Assembly: GCA_037042185.1 (NCBI GenBank)
Contig: JAXQJY010000025.1
Span: 1,488,001-1,552,000 of the forward strand
DNA: 64,000 bases
Direction: 5' to 3'
Origin: Sordariomycetes sp. S80-01Y
Lineage: Eukaryota; Ascomycota; Sordariomycetes
Numbering within the stretch: the stretch's first letter is position 1; every line of letters begins with the position of its first letter. Of the stretch, positions 1 to 11,342 are shown piece by piece. The notes beneath the pieces are model-generated. The model ran no database searches. It saw nothing but the letters and a program-made list of their open reading frames with translations, and was not told the origin of the DNA. The position numbers and the translations under genes are program-made.

Positions 1-1332
1 TAGGGACATCCAAGATGACACAGCGGATAGAAGGAGCATGAAGTCAGGAAATGGAGATGTTGGCATTATGGAAGCATTAGGCGTTTGGTATTGATGCATA
101 TTTTGCGGTGCTTCTTCCTCGTTCTTTGTTGGTCTGTGTCTCGTGGAGGGGCGGGGATGATAGCTTTGAAGGGCAGAAGGGCACCTCGGGACGGGCAGCT
201 ACTACATGAGGCGTTTGTTTGTAGAGCTAGTTTACAGCCGACAAATAAGCGAAGCCAAACAATCTAATGAGCTAAAGTCACCGTTGAGAGATGGTTGCTC
301 ATCTTGTGAGCGAGCCTGCGGGCGTGGTTCCAGGCCGCTTGGGTGGCGAACTTCGGGGATAAAAGGAGGAAGATCTCGCGATAGTACTATTAGCTTCTGC
401 ACAACCACACTCGTAAGAGAAGCGTCCAAGAGAGGACAATTATGCACTCAAGTTTACATGTAGGATTTAGGATTCCCTTTACCTTATGCAAGGCAAACTC
501 CACAGGAAGGGGTCAACGTAGCTAGGAGCTTGGTAGCTAAGCATGCGCTGGTGCTGTGTGTTTGCCTTCGAGCGTCCTTAGACCACGCGATAGCAGTCCA
601 GCAGGTGCGCAATACAGAGGAAACTACTACTACTAGTAGAGCGGCCGCTGTTGTGTATCTAGGTACAAACCCATCTGTGTCCCTTCGCTGTTTTGTTGCT
701 GCTCACCTTGCCATCTCCCTCCCTTTCCGCCCCGCCATCTACCAGTCCTCACCCAACATAACATATAAAATCTCCTGCTATTCACCAGATTTTACTGCGT
801 CAGACCAAGTAAGTCTTTCTGTTCCCTTTGCTCCCTTGAGCGCTGTTCGACGCGACGATTTCGTTCTACTCTGCCAGTCTCTTAGACTGAGGCCCTACAG
901 CACATAGACTTTAAGCTGCGGCCTCACCAAGGCATGTTTACTTCCAGGGGCGCATGAGGAGCTTCGTATTCCCTAGGCAGCCTGCCGTTCGCTTGATTCT
1001 TCGTGAAGTGTCGCTTCATCTCGTCTGAGCTTGCTAGCCAACGGGCCACCCCCTCACTTACTCTTATCTTGCACTCACAGTCACCTCAACTCCTCGCGTT
1101 CTACAACTTCATTTATACCTAAGTGCTCTCTCTGGACCCCGCTTCACCGACTCTCGCATTTCGCCTCAACCCCTCCTTGCGTCCGTCCCCTCTGGTCCTG
1201 CTTCTCTCGTCTTTCACCCCCCTCCACAACTCGTCTCAAGGACCCGATCTCTTCTCTTGTTCAAGTCGCTCAATACCCATAGCACAGCTTTGAATCCCGA
1301 TACCAATTGACATCTCTGAGAAGACCATCATT
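1..1332. other. No confident gene; leader of the Myb-like gene
   Basis: I see no coding signal that survives comparison of frames; only short unlinked ORFs occur. From about 1030 to 1300 the plus strand is strongly pyrimidine-rich with many CTC/TCA runs, as in fungal promoters just upstream of transcription starts, so this part is probably promoter and 5' leader of the gene starting at 1333. Confidence 0.5.
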
Positions 1333-1945
1333 ATGTCTGAAGACAATGGTTCCCCTGCGAAGCAGGGCGCCTGGACTGAGGCCGCCAAGGCAAGCAGGCA
1401 CTCACTATCGAAACACCACCCTATCCAGACTAACCCTATTAACCCAGATGGACTTTCTCTTGCGCGTCATTGCCGTAACCAACGAGAACAAGGCCATCCC
1501 GTGGTCGAAGATCAACGTCCCCGGTCGCACCAAGAAGAGCCTGCAGAACATGTGGACCAAGATCAACAAAGAACTGGAGGAGATTCGGGCGCAGAACGAA
1601 AGCGGCGAGGCTGCTGCCGCTTCTGGGACCCCGACTCGTATTGACCCCCTTCCTTGTGGCGTACCATGCCGTCTGACCTTGTCTCCCAGCTCGCAAACGT
1701 GGCGGTTCTGCCAAGAACAACTTCGACAAGGAGGACGCAACTCCTGCCAAGTCGGCCAAGAGACGTGCTGCCCCGGCTGGTGTGTTCTGTCTAGGACTTG
1801 ATACATAGAGATGACACTGACGACCGTTTTCACAGCTAAAGGCTCCGCCAAGAAGGCCAAGAAGGAGGGCGAGGAGACCAAGGATGGGTTCACCTCCGAT
1901 AACGAGACTGACGTCGCCGTCAAGTCCGAGGACACAGACGGTTGA
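1333..1945 (+). CDS. Small Myb/SANT-like DNA-binding protein
   Basis: Four exons are read: 1333-1389, 1448-1637, 1690-1779 and 1836-1945, giving 148 residues. The first half is a Myb/SANT-like fold: a Trp (GAWTEAA), a hydrophobic helix (FLLRVIAVT), a second Trp (IPWSKINVPGRTKKSLQNMW) and WTKINKELEE, the usual layout of small fungal Myb-like proteins. The second half is Lys/Ala-rich (AKSAKRRAAP, GSAKKAKKEG) with an acidic end, consistent with a nuclear, DNA-contacting protein. Intron 1 has a GC donor (AAG|GCAAGC), a CTAAC branch site and a CAG acceptor; the other introns are GT-AG. All junctions keep frame. The specific target is unknown. Confidence 0.85.
1390..1447 (+). other. GC-AG intron in the Myb-like gene
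   Basis: This 58-nt intron begins GCAAGC after AAG and ends AACCCAG, with ACTAACC as branch site about 15 nt before the acceptor. Removing it joins two frames and restores the Myb fold across the junction (EAAK|MDFLLRV). No usable GT donor lies in exon 1. Confidence 0.75.
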
Positions 1946-2572
1946 TCTTTCTTCCCCGACCTTCTCAGTGCTCTTTGGTATGGGCAAGTGTGGTATTGCG
2001 TTGCACGATATGCGTTTGTTTCAGTGGCTAGACGCCTCGGGGGATCAAGCAGGGGCATTCGATTTGCTTTATTAATGCTGGCGAGGAAATGGCATGGACT
2101 AGGGGTTACGTTCACTTCTCACGACTAAGACTGGCTAGACTTTAGTGTTCTCACTTTGGCTCAATTAGGAGTGATACGTTAAGCTACGGTCTTACTCTTA
2201 ACACTAAAGTGCGTGACCTCCTGAATGTGTCATCTAAACCATTGACAATCGTGCCTCAACCCTAAAGTAATCTATGTGCGAACTGGTTCCTGGCTACGAA
2301 GTATGGCGGGACCCTGACAAGCGCTGAAACCATTGACACTGCTTCAGTGACGCTATGTGTAGGTTAGTGCTGATAATTGTGCGATTCGGGTTGGAACTTA
2401 CCGGCCACATGGCGCCGATTAACTATCTTGAATGGGCTCATCCGAAGCTGATCAACCCCACTCGGCATTTGGTATCTAGACCGACCAAACTACTTGCTAC
2501 TCACGCTCAGCCTTTCTCAATTCCCTCTCCGGTGTCAAGGCAACATTTAAAAAAGCGTCGAATGCCGCGATC
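1946..2572. other. Intergenic, with a short inverted repeat
   Basis: This is the 3' flank of the Myb-like gene and the promoter of the ferroportin gene. Apart from the inverted repeat at 2139-2210, I see no structure or coding signal. Confidence 0.5.
2139..2210. repeat. 11-bp inverted repeat with 50-bp spacer
   Basis: The arms ACTTTAGTGTT (2139-2149) and AACACTAAAGT (2200-2210) are perfect reverse complements. The spacer is AT-rich and carries no ORF. It could be a remnant of a miniature transposable element or chance; no flanking target duplication was seen. Confidence 0.4.
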
Positions 2573-4264
2573 ATGTGTTTCTGGAGAGACTTTGGCAGCC
2601 GTGCCTCTCAAGAGCCTCGAATAAGCGACGCCGACTCCGACGACAGCGTCGACATTACCGAAACGGCACCCATCCTGCCCAACTCCTCTCCAGCGTCAAT
2701 CAAAACAATCGCAAGGCGCTTGTATGTCTCTCACTTCCTCTCAACATGGAATTCCCGAATTTTCGAGTTTGGCGCTGTGCTGTATCTGGCCAGCATCTTT
2801 CCCGGCACGCTGCTGCCCATGAGTGTCTATGCTGTCGCCAGAGGGTCCAGCGCGATTGTGTTCGGTAGCCTCGTTGGGCAGATCATCGATAAATGGGACA
2901 GGCTGGTCGTGGTGAGACTTTCTATAGTGCTCCAGCGCACGGTTGTAGCTATGAGCTGCATCGTCTTTTGGATCCTCGTCAAGGGTTGGCTCGATGCCAA
3001 CGATGGGAAGTTCGCATTGCTCGGACTGCTGATTATCCTGGCATGCGTTGAGAAATTGGCGTCCATCATGAATCTCGTGTCTGTTGAAAGAGATTGGGTC
3101 GTGACCATCGCGGAGGATGATCGCGAGTACCTCCCAGGTCAGAAAATATTACCCAACAAGATGATCCCAGCATTGACATTCGCAGTCATGAACGCCGAGA
3201 TGAGACGTATTGATCTCATTTGCAAGCTTCTTGGACCATTCATGATTGGTATACTCGACGGATTCTCGACCGAGTTTGCCGTCCTCGCCAACCTGGCTAT
3301 CAATCTGGCGTCCATTCCCCTTGAGTATATTTTTATCGCTCAGATATACAGGCAGGTACCTCAACTACAGCGGCACCAAGCTGCCAGTGAACCAGACGAG
3401 TCGGAAGCAGACGGGGCGAATGAACATGAAGAGAACACACTTCAGGGCCATGCCCATCAGATCAAGGCCGGCTTTTCGAAGATCGGCCACGATGTCAGAC
3501 TATATTTCAAGCATCGGGCCTTTCTGCCGTCTTTCGCCTGTGCCTTGCTTTATCTCACCGTGCTCTCTTTTTCAGGACAGATGGTCACATATCTGCTGGC
3601 AGCCGGCTACAGCTCTGCCCAAGTTGCCTTTGCGAGAACAGGCTCAGTTTGCTTCGAAGTTCTGGCGACGTGGATAGGTCCTTGGTTGATGAGCAAGATT
3701 GGCGCGGTGAGGGCTGGGATGTGGTTTGCAAGCTGGCAGTCAGGGTGCTTGCTCGTAGGCATCTCGGTGTTCTGGAACTTCCGGAATCAAGACTTAGTCG
3801 CCGCTTCAGCGCTCGTCGGGAGCACCATACTGAGTCGATTGGGTCTATGGGGCTTTGATCTCTGCGCGCAGATCATCATCCAAGACGTATGAAGCCCATT
3901 CTTACAGGTCTTTAGTTTCAGGACTATACTGACGACCTGACAGGAAGTGGAAGAAGATAACCGAGGCGCCTTTTCCACCACAGAAGCTGCTTGGCAGAAT
4001 GCGTTTGAGCTTTGCTCATACGTGTCGACCATCGTGCTCTCAAGACCGGAGCAGTTCGGCATTCCGGTAAGCTTGAGCGTCTTCGCGGTGCTCTCGGCTT
4101 GGCTACTGTACAGTCGCTTTTTGTTGCAGAGAAGAGGTCATCTGCTGCATCTACCGTCATGTCTGCCAGAGAAAAGAGAGCGGTCCATGGACGATTTGAT
4201 TGTCAGGCTGCAGAGACGGAGATCGCTTGGTTCCGACTCAAGGTTGCTTGGAGGACTCGCTTGA
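2573..4264 (+). CDS. Ferroportin-family (SLC40) iron exporter
   Basis: Two exons, 2573-3886 and 3944-4264, encode 544 residues. After an acidic N-terminus (SDADSDDSVDITE) come the ferroportin first helices (TWNSRIFEFG, LYLASIFPGTLLPMS), the loop GQIIDKWDRL, and the family signature MRRIDLICKLLGPF near residue 207. Several further hydrophobic segments follow, with an acidic cytosolic loop (SEPDESEADGANEHEEN) in the middle, where ferroportins have their large central loop. The intron splits QD|EVEEDNRGAFSTTE, a conserved ferroportin stretch. Known members export ferrous iron across plasma or organelle membranes; that this one does so is inferred from family. The start at 2573 is the first in-frame ATG; a later one is possible. 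Confidence 0.88.
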
Positions 4265-5245
4265 AAAGACGCACTCGCCCACAGGCAGTTGACAGCGTCG
4301 TATATGACTTGTGAGACCCTACACGGGAGGACACGGCGCCGATGTGAGTGAGCGGTGGTGGGATGGTTGTCTCCAAGCCACTCACATGACGCTGCACGTC
4401 GACGTTGGAGTTGGTGTTGTGCGCGGACGCTACCATCCATCGTTGACAGGTGAATGAATGAAGACTTGTTCAACAAGAAAAGCTTCGTAGACTAGCTTGT
4501 AATCACGTGTAATCTTAGGATTGCAATATATCTTGCGGTGTCCCTGCGCTTGTATTGCAGCAAACAAAGATGAGCTGGGCATGTTGCTCAAAGGCACAAA
4601 CTACTGAGATCTATAGCTGGCTATCGATGGCTCAGCCTCGGGAAAAGGTGAGACATGGAGCGGTCCGGAGTGCTCATGTGTTCGTCGGTGCCCACCACAT
4701 CTTGGACCCAAGGCAACCCTCCGAGTCGCAGTTGGAGCAAGCAAGGCTATGCACAATGATGAGAGCGCGTTCGATGTCTCAGCCGTGGAGGGTGGCCCCC
4801 ACCACTAAATCGGCCACCCTGGTTACATAAGCGTGAGGTCGCGCTACGGCGGGTGTACAGGGGCAATCTACAGGGGTGGTCATCGGGCCTGGCGGGCTGA
4901 CCCACCCTGCTCAACTTTAGAACTTCGCCATCGAGGCTTGAATGCAAAGGACTTGGATCAAGTTTTCCCCAGACTCATCTTTGCCTGTCCATCACTAGAT
5001 TTGTCCCGTCTACTTGTCACATGCGGTCGATCTGTGATTCGGATCCTTTACCCTCCCCACGTCAACTTCTGACTTGTGTCCTTCCACCGCGCCCGACGCG
5101 CTCCGGTTGACGAAACTTTGTCACGTTTCTGGCATTGCGCCGAAGTCGTTTCATCTCCTACCAACGACTGTTCTTCCGATCGTAACCTGTCGAAACGGGT
5201 TGAAAAGCCGAGATAAATCAACAGCCAGCGAGGAAATCCGCTACA
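4265..5245. other. Intergenic; no gene seen
   Basis: This stretch is the 3' flank of the ferroportin gene and the promoter of NMA111. Only short, mutually overlapping ORFs occur. I see no repeat, RNA gene or other structure. Confidence 0.5.
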
Positions 5246-8200
5246 ATGAACGGCAGCCGACCGGCCACCAGAAGCACCAAGAGGAAGGCACCAGCTTCGC
5301 CCGACCACGCGCCACCCCCGAAGCGTGGTGCAGTGAACGGGAACCACTCAGACGACGATGTTGAGTACGTGGAGTACGAGGAGTACGAGTATGATGAGCC
5401 TTCCGAGATAATGGACGCTGCCGCCATGGTCGCCGCAACGCCAGGGACTCTGGGGGAGTGGAGGGACACCATCCAAAACGTCGTGCGAAGCGTCGTATCG
5501 ATCCGCTTCTGCCAGACGTGCTCTTTCGATACCGATCCAGCGTTGACAAGCGAGGCAACCGGCTTCGTGGTGGACTCGGAGCGTGGGTGAGTTGGCAACA
5601 CTTATTTCATGCCTTCCGAGCAAGGTAGGCTGACTAGAGCTAGGTACATTATGACAAATCGTCACGTCGTCGGTTCGGGGCCGTTCTGGGGTCACTGCGT
5701 TTTCGACAATCACGAGGAAGTTGATTGTTACCCGGTTTACCGCGACCCCGTTCACGATTTCGGCATCCTGCGATACGATCCGAAGGCGATCAAATACATG
5801 ACGGTCCACGGCCTAGAGCTCAAACCGGAGCAAGCGCAAGGTATGTCTGGTGTAGGACTCTTCGGACAGGCCAGCGCTAACTTCTATAGTGGGTGTCGAG
5901 ATTCGTGTCGTTGGTAACGACGCAGGAGAGAAGCTCAGTATCCTCTCTGGTGTTATAAGTCGACTGGACCGAAACGCCCCCGAATATGGTGAAGGCTACA
6001 GTGATTTTAACACGTGCTACTACCAGGCCAACGCCGCAGCCAGTGGAGGAAGTTCAGGCTCGCCAGTGGTCAGCAAAGATGGAGCAGCAGTGGCCCTACA
6101 AGCCGGTGGTCGATCCGACGGTGCTTCGACCGACTACTTCCTACCTCTTGACCGTCCGCTGCGTGCTCTCAAGTGTATTCAGGAAGGGAAGCCGGTCCAA
6201 CGAGGAGATATACAGTGCCAATTTCTCTTGAAACCCTTCGACGAATGTCGCAGGCTAGGTTTGACTTCAGAATGGGAAGCCGCAATTCGCAAGGAATTTC
6301 CCGTCGAGACAAACATGCTCGTTGCCGAGATTATCCTGCCACACGGTCCCTCGCACACAAAGATTGAGGAAGGTGACTTGTTGATCAAGGTCAACGGCCA
6401 GCTCATCACCCAGTTCCTACGTCTCGACGACATTCTCGACTCCAATGTCGGCAAGACCATTAAGCTTCTTGTGCAGCGCGGCGGCCAGGATTTGGAGGTT
6501 GAGATTGAGGTCGGTGACCTTCATGCCATTACTCCTGATCGCTTTGTTACCGTTGCTGGTGGAAGCTTCCATAACCTGTCATACCAGCAGGCGCGTTTGT
6601 ACGGCGTTGCAGTTCAAGGCGTCTATGTGTGTGAGGCTTCTGGATCGTTTCGCTTCGAGAGTCCTGATAGCGGCTGGATTGTGCAAACGATTGATCACAA
6701 ACCTACCCCTGACCTTGCCACTTTTATCGAGGTCGTCAAAGCTATCCCCGACAAGGCTCGGGTGGTTGTCACTTTCAAGCATCTGAGGGATCTGCACACC
6801 TTGAACACGACCATCATCTATGTGGACAGGCATTGGTCATCCAAGATGAAGCTTGCAGTAAGAAATGACGAATCTGGCCTGTGGGACTTCTCAGATCTGG
6901 GCGACCCTCTACCGCCAGTGCCACCAAAAAGGAAGTCAGCTGCCTTCATCGAGCTCGACCACGTTCCCGATCCTGGAATCGCAGACCTAGTCCACAGCTT
7001 TGTGCACGTCAACTGCGCGATGCCAGTTAAGCTTGACGGCTTTCCCAAGAGCCGGCGTGGCGGTATGGGTCTCGTCATTGATGCTGAGAAGGGCCTGGTC
7101 CTTATCTCGCGAGCTATCGTCCCTTATGATCTTTGCGACATCACTGTAACCATCGCCGACTCGATCATTGTGGAAGGAAAGGTTGTCTTCCTCCACCCTT
7201 TGCAGAATTACGCGATCATACAGTACGACCCTTCGTTAGTCGACGCCGATGTCAAATCAGCCCGCCTCAGCGATCAACCCCTGAAGCAAGGCGAAAAGAC
7301 ACATTTCCTCGGACACAATCGAATCGGCAGAGTAGTGCACGGATCTACCACTGTCACTGAGATCACTGCGGTGGCCATTCCGGCCAACTCTGGAGCTCCA
7401 CGGTATCGTGCCATCAATGTTGACGCCATCACCATTGACAGCAACCTCGGCACGACTTGCAACAGTGGTGTTCTAACCGCCCCCGATGGCACTGTACAGG
7501 CCTTATGGTTGTCCTACCTTGGCGAACGGAACCCTTGTAGCCAGAGGGACGAGGAATACTACCTGGGTTTGGGCACCCAGACTCTATTGCCCGTGATCTC
7601 AGCCATACAGAAGGGCGAGACGCCGTCGCTTCGCATCTTATCTGTGGAGCTACGTTCAATAGCCATGTCTCAAGCCTCCGTCATGGGAGTATCGGATGAG
7701 TGGATTCGAAAGGTGACAGAGGCGAACCGATCACATCACCAGTTGTTTATGGTCAGCAAGCGCACATTCGAGCGCGAGTCCCAGCCCGAATCGCTTCTTG
7801 AGGGCGACATTGTCTTGACCCTCAACGGCAAGATGTGCACAACTATCTCTGATTTCGACATTATGTACTCGCATGAAATCCTTGATGCAGTCATTGTTCG
7901 GAAGTGTCAGGAGATGAAGCTGCAGCTGCCAACGGTGAAGGTGGACGACGTTGAGACCGACCACGCTGTGTCGTTCTGCGGCGCAATCTTCCACCGTCCG
8001 CACCAAGCTGTTCGCCAGCAGATCAGCAAGCTCCACAGTGAGGTGTACGTGTCCAGCCGAGTCCGCGGTTCGCCTGCCTATCAATACGGTGTCGCACCTA
8101 CGAACTTCATAGTTGCGGTGAATGGGCAGGCTACCCCTAATCTGGACGCTTTCATTCGCGAAACCCGGAAAATCCCCGACAATACCTGTAAGTATTTTTC

Positions 8201-8443
8201 TACGTGAGAAATGATCTTGAACTGACACTGGCAGATTTCCGAATGAAGGCAGTAACGTTCGACTCTGTTCCGTGGATGATCACCATGAAGAAGAACGATC
8301 ACTACTTCCCCACAGTTGAATGGATCAAGGACGAAAAGGAGGCGTGCGGATGGAGGCGCGTTACCTACGAAGGCCAAGAGGTCTTCCAAGGCGAATCGAC
8401 GGATGGCGTCCCTGCCCCTGCCGACGATGTCGACATGGAGTAG
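5246..8443 (+). CDS. NMA111: Nuclear HtrA-type serine protease NMA111
   Basis: Four exons, 5246-5586, 5644-5840, 5890-8187 and 8235-8443, encode 1014 residues, the usual size for fungal Nma111. The N-terminus carries basic nuclear-localisation stretches (STKRKAP, PPPKRG) and an acidic tract. The trypsin-like domain has an intact triad: His121 in TNRHVV, Asp152 in VHDFG and Ser235 in [11 protein letters not shown]-like segments follow ([24 protein letters not shown]), and the second half is the degenerate protease repeat typical of the family. Yeast Nma111 acts in the nucleus and promotes apoptosis-like death by degrading Bir1; the same role is inferred here. All exon junctions keep frame and fall where the protein family continues. 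Confidence 0.96.
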
Positions 8444-9419
8444 TTTCCATCCAGCTCTGACGAAGGCGTCTGGACGCCATCAGAAGGTCTACGCCGCCTC
8501 TTCTTTTTACCGACACACTAGGTTTTGGCGTTTGACGAAAAGGGCCTGGCCGGGCAAACTTTGGAGTTACAGGATCTGGATTTGAGGATTACGCCACATG
8601 GCTGCCGACTGCAACAGAAGCATGGGAAGGACGCAGGTGGGCAGACGCACCTAGACAGCATTCGCTCCCAGCTAGGGAACTGAATTGACTTTGCGTTTCT
8701 TCTCACGCAATCCCCACCTCAAAAGCAAGACCAAGTGTTGCTCCTTGATGAAAGACGACTTAAGAGTTGTGTGAATTCCACTTGCGTTGTTTTTAAATTC
8801 AAAGCTCTCACTGCGACCTCACTTTTGTCACCCTTTAGGCTCCTATGTTCTGTTTTGAATTAGCCTTTCACGTCTAGCCTCACTAAAAACCCCTTAATTT
8901 TCCTTATTCTTGTTTTCGATTAGCCTTTTGCATTTCTGCCTCACCCGATACATTCTATATTCGCGTGTTTCGTTTTGAGTTAGTCTTTCGCAGGGTCTTA
9001 TGCGCACATATCCTCTGCTCGCTGTCGGAAAGCCTAACTCAAAGACCTTTGTTAACCTTTTTCTTGCAATAAGATTCTCGTGGAATAACCCTATGAGCTA
9101 TCAGTTTGACTGCTTAAGAGATTTCCCTTCTCCATTTCTCCTTCCTTATTCCTTCCCACCTACAAGATTCACTGCATCCTGACTGTTCATCACAACAGCC
9201 ACCAAGACTCACTTGCACACAACCCATCGATAACTTTAGCATCCCTGAAAGTCACAGTCACTAAAACCATTTCCTAATACTATTTCCTAGCTAATAATTG
9301 CCAAAGTCCATCAAGAATACCCTACCCCTTCATCAAACTCCAAGCAAATAGAGCCTGTTATTCGGCCACAACAGGACACACACACAACAACACGACTTCC
9401 AATCTCTTTGACCTTCAGG
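8444..9419. other. Intergenic with a 60-nt repeat array
   Basis: This is the 3' flank of NMA111 and the upstream region of the HAD-like gene. It has a tandem 60-nt repeat at 8852-8989, then an AT/CA-rich stretch (9180-9410) that looks like a long untranslated leader. A 60-codon ORF starting at the ATG at 9000 is not convincing as a protein gene. Confidence 0.55.
8852..9043. repeat. 60-nt tandem repeat with an inverted copy
   Basis: Three similar 18-mers, GTTTTGAATTAGCCTTTC (8852), GTTTTCGATTAGCCTTTT (8912) and GTTTTGAGTTAGTCTTTC (8972), start exactly 60 nt apart. Each of the first two is followed by a conserved CTCAC box, and a weaker fourth unit may precede at about 8790. At 9028-9043 lies GAAAGCCTAACTCAAA, the reverse complement of the third core at 15 of 16 positions, so an RNA of this region could fold a hairpin with a loop of about 38 nt. 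Confidence 0.7.
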
Positions 9420-10676
9420 ATGGATTCTCAAGAAGTTCCAAAGGCTGTGCTGTTTAGTATCGACGATGTCCTCTTCGACCACCAGCACTCCCTCCGTGCT
9501 GGTCTTCAGGCCGTCAAGGATACTTGCTACCAGCTCAGGTCTATCAACATCGGCGAACTCATTCAGACCTACCGATTATCTCTTTACGAACATCTGGACG
9601 AGGACTTAGCAAGGCAAGATGCTCCCTGTCATGAATGGACAGGGTTTCATCCCGAGATGCTCGCTCATTACCTCGGACATGGAAGACTCACTCCCTTCTG
9701 CCACAAGGACTACGAGGAGACCTTTAAGACAGCCTACAGTAAAGCCTTCAACCCTGTATCAAAAGCTGTTGAAATCGTCATGGAGCTCAAGGAGAGCGGA
9801 TACAAGGTCGGCATCGTTACCCGCCTCCCACCCGCTGCCCAATATGGCAAGCTCCGCAGACTGGGCATTGCCAACGTAGTCAACATATTCTACGCCCCGG
9901 GCCTCACCGGTGGACATGCGATCTACAGTCCAGACATGTTCGACTACGCTGCGCATGATATGGGCGTCAACACGTCGGAGATCCTCATGGTTGGCCGCGA
10001 CCCTCTACAGGCAGGAGCCAGTCTTGAGGCGCTGTGCAAGTACGTCAATTTCGAGCGCGGGTGTGCCTTCGCCACAGCTAGCGTCAATGGTGAGGTGATA
10101 TTCAAGAATATGGAGGGCTTGGAGGACATTGAGGGGATACTGGAGGAGCCGCATCTGATCAATCTGCGCATGTCAGTCGAGGCAGCGGACGAGACTCCGG
10201 AGAGCATGGACAATACCGACGATCAGAGCGCAGTCGAGTGGCACACTCCTGAGCCTCCGCCATGGAGCCTTCTTACACCGGAAGCAGGCTCCGAAGCTGC
10301 TGGTGATGTGGAGTCCGAAGATGGGTCTGCGTATCAGGATAGCACGGAGCCCCTCGATTCCCAGATCCATACCAGGTTCACCACCCCAGATGCCGAGATC
10401 ACAACTCCTCCGGGGCAGGGTTCGACGAAAAGAAAGGCAAAGAACGAGCCAACGGACTCAGGCCTGCGCAGCTGTCTCGCGCAAAGTCCAGTGAGGAGGC
10501 AAAAGATTTGGGATGGTTCCAAATGGCAATCGAAGTTTCTTGGGTCTCTGGACACGGAAACTTCCTCAGAAGAACGCTCTCAGGAGAGTTCTGAAGAAGC
10601 GTCGCGCAGGACTTGCGACGAGGCTGCACTGGCCGGAACAGCAAACGAGGAGCCTTCTGGTGAGCAACCGAGCTAG
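9420..10676 (+). CDS. HAD-superfamily-like protein, probable pseudoenzyme
   Basis: This single-exon gene encodes 418 residues. The first 250 residues follow the haloacid-dehalogenase fold: a motif-I strand (KAVLFSIDDVLFDHQHSL), a helical cap, motif II (VGIVTR), a motif-III-like lysine (YGKLRRLGI) and a motif-IV-like strand (ILMVGRDPLQAGASLEAL). The motif-I nucleophile Asp is replaced by Ser (FSIDD where FDxDD is expected), and the acidic motif-IV residues are also changed (GRD in place of GDS or GDD). Phosphatase activity is therefore unlikely and a binding or regulatory role is inferred. The last 170 residues are acidic, Ser/Glu/Pro-rich and probably disordered. The ATG at 9420 follows a long leader. 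Partner and process are unknown. Confidence 0.8.
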   Translation: MDSQEVPKAVLFSIDDVLFDHQHSLRAGLQAVKDTCYQLRSINIGELIQTYRLSLYEHLDEDLARQDAPCHEWTGFHPEMLAHYLGHGRLTPFCHKDYEETFKTAYSKAFNPVSKAVEIVMELKESGYKVGIVTRLPPAAQYGKLRRLGIANVVNIFYAPGLTGGHAIYSPDMFDYAAHDMGVNTSEILMVGRDPLQAGASLEALCKYVNFERGCAFATASVNGEVIFKNMEGLEDIEGILEEPHLINLRMSVEAADETPESMDNTDDQSAVEWHTPEPPPWSLLTPEAGSEAAGDVESEDGSAYQDSTEPLDSQIHTRFTTPDAEITTPPGQGSTKRKAKNEPTDSGLRSCLAQSPVRRQKIWDGSKWQSKFLGSLDTETSSEERSQESSEEASRRTCDEAALAGTANEEPSGEQPS

Positions 10677-11342
10677 CTGCAAGACAATGAGACGCCTGAG
10701 GGGTCAATGATGCTTTGGGGAAATACATGGCGCAGGGTGTAGAAGAGGAGCAGCAGTGGGAAGAAGGGTGAACTGTTTGGTCGCCCTCGGTGGCTTTTCC
10801 TGTCTTTTGGATCAATGTTTGCTTTGGAAGAAATTGTTTAAACATACTAAGTATCAGCATTGGTATAGGGGCATTCGCCCGGAGTGTCTTTGTTTGGATT
10901 AGGGGGTCCGGTGAAGCTTGAACGGCTTCGCATTTGTCTGAGTTTAGGTCCGCGACCTCAACTAAGATAGTAAAACATTGTTAAACCAAAACGTCCATCC
11001 ACAAGGCCTATACTAGTCAGTGACTCAATTGCCCGACTCTGACTTGCCATACCACGTCTGTGCAAATATAAGAATCTCATTCCTGGTCGCATTCGGAGCG
11101 AACGGACCCCCACTGGTCCTCAATGGCACTATCGCTGAGGCCGCCCCGCAATGACGGAGGTGGTGGGCAGGTGGCAGGTGGCAGGCAGCTCCAGTCTCCA
11201 ACCAACATCATCCATCGCGAACCGCATCTGCCTTGCGCGTCCTCGTCATCGGATTCGCGGCCAGACCCTTCCACGATTCATATCTGTCGCATCGCGCCCT
11301 ACAATCATTTCCCTCGGACTACTCCTCATCACAGCCGCAGCC
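10677..11342. other. Intergenic; no gene seen
   Basis: This holds the 3' flank of the HAD-like gene and the promoter and leader of IST1. Short ORFs overlap the IST1 start in other frames and are not supported. I see no repeat or RNA gene. Confidence 0.5.

Noticed and set aside
631-650. ACTAGT followed by GCGGCCGC, resembling a cloning polylinker
   Set aside because: Flanking sequence is ordinary for the region and no vector sequence adjoins it; the neighbouring ACT repeats explain the SpeI-like part.
1405-2115. 236-codon minus-strand ORF over the Myb-like gene
   Set aside because: The plus strand has the Myb fold and coherent splice sites; the antisense product has no family signature.
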